This document shows, piece after piece, positions 63,997-64,000 of a DNA stretch of 64,000 nt. Numbering within the stretch: position 1 is the stretch's first letter; the number at the start of each line of letters is the position of its first letter. The notes under the pieces are model-generated. The model was not told the DNA's origin and made no database searches. It saw only the letters and a program-made list of their open reading frames with translations. The stretch covers positions 66,690,033 through 66,754,032 of the forward strand of contig OX485804.1 in NCBI GenBank assembly GCA_950295325.1, in the 5' to 3' direction. A program made the translations under genes and the position numbers. This stretch comes from Polytrichum commune. Lineage: Eukaryota > Streptophyta > Polytrichopsida > Polytrichales > Polytrichaceae.

Positions 63997-64000
63997 GCTC

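Overview
The window looks like nuclear DNA of a land plant. The evidence is an intron-bearing cell-wall pectinesterase gene, plant-type MITEs (one Stowaway with the classic CTCCCTCCGT end), PIF/Harbinger, hAT and pogo-like DNA transposons, a very long plant-style Ty3 retrotransposon, and TTTAGGG telomere-type words. The non-chromoviral Ty3 type and the unusual HGDL-type kinases hint at a seed-free plant (bryophyte, lycophyte or fern), but I cannot fix the lineage.

Layout. 241-7799 is an old, complete-ended PIF/Harbinger element (TTA target duplication, inverted ends) with a decayed transposase, a decayed MYB/SANT-like partner and a possible captured midasin-like fragment. 7.8-17 kb is AT-rich intergenic DNA with a hAT-type MITE, a Stowaway MITE, dispersed repeats and a long hairpin. 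18786-23186 is the best host gene: a five-exon pectinesterase whose splice junctions all keep frame and whose catalytic residues are all present; its first intron is built of decaying tandem duplications and its fourth carries a 5S-rRNA-like fragment. 23.2-30.5 kb is mostly non-coding with a small Tip100-like hAT element.

Two single-exon protein kinase genes lie at 30572-32242 (minus) and 48304-49605 (plus). Between them is a nested pile of elements: a pogo/Tigger-like deletion derivative (32484-33918), then a young Ty3 element (34019-46351) with one intact 2079-residue Gag-Pol frame and apparently identical LTR sequence. Its 5' LTR is truncated next to telomere-like repeats, and its 3' LTR is split by a 974-bp solo LTR from another family with a perfect 5-bp duplication.

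The right part (about 50.6-64 kb) is the most unusual. A minus-strand multi-exon gene can be followed from a 5' leader near 61.3 kb to about 51.6 kb. Phase-matched junctions appear to join a ParB/DGQHR-like segment (motif VDGQHS), a long middle region, a coiled-coil region and an FCP1-like HAD phosphatase-like region. It carries two apparent frameshifts, one in-frame stop and a 1103-bp hAT insertion in the phosphatase part, so this copy is probably dead. At least 13 copies of a CpG-rich palindrome (half-site TTTACGGACGC) are scattered through this gene, almost all in introns and in the region just before the first coding exon, and I saw none elsewhere in the window. A second unrecognised minus-strand gene enters from the right edge (62941-63996). 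A palindrome swarm tied to a ParB-like gene is my candidate for an undescribed system.
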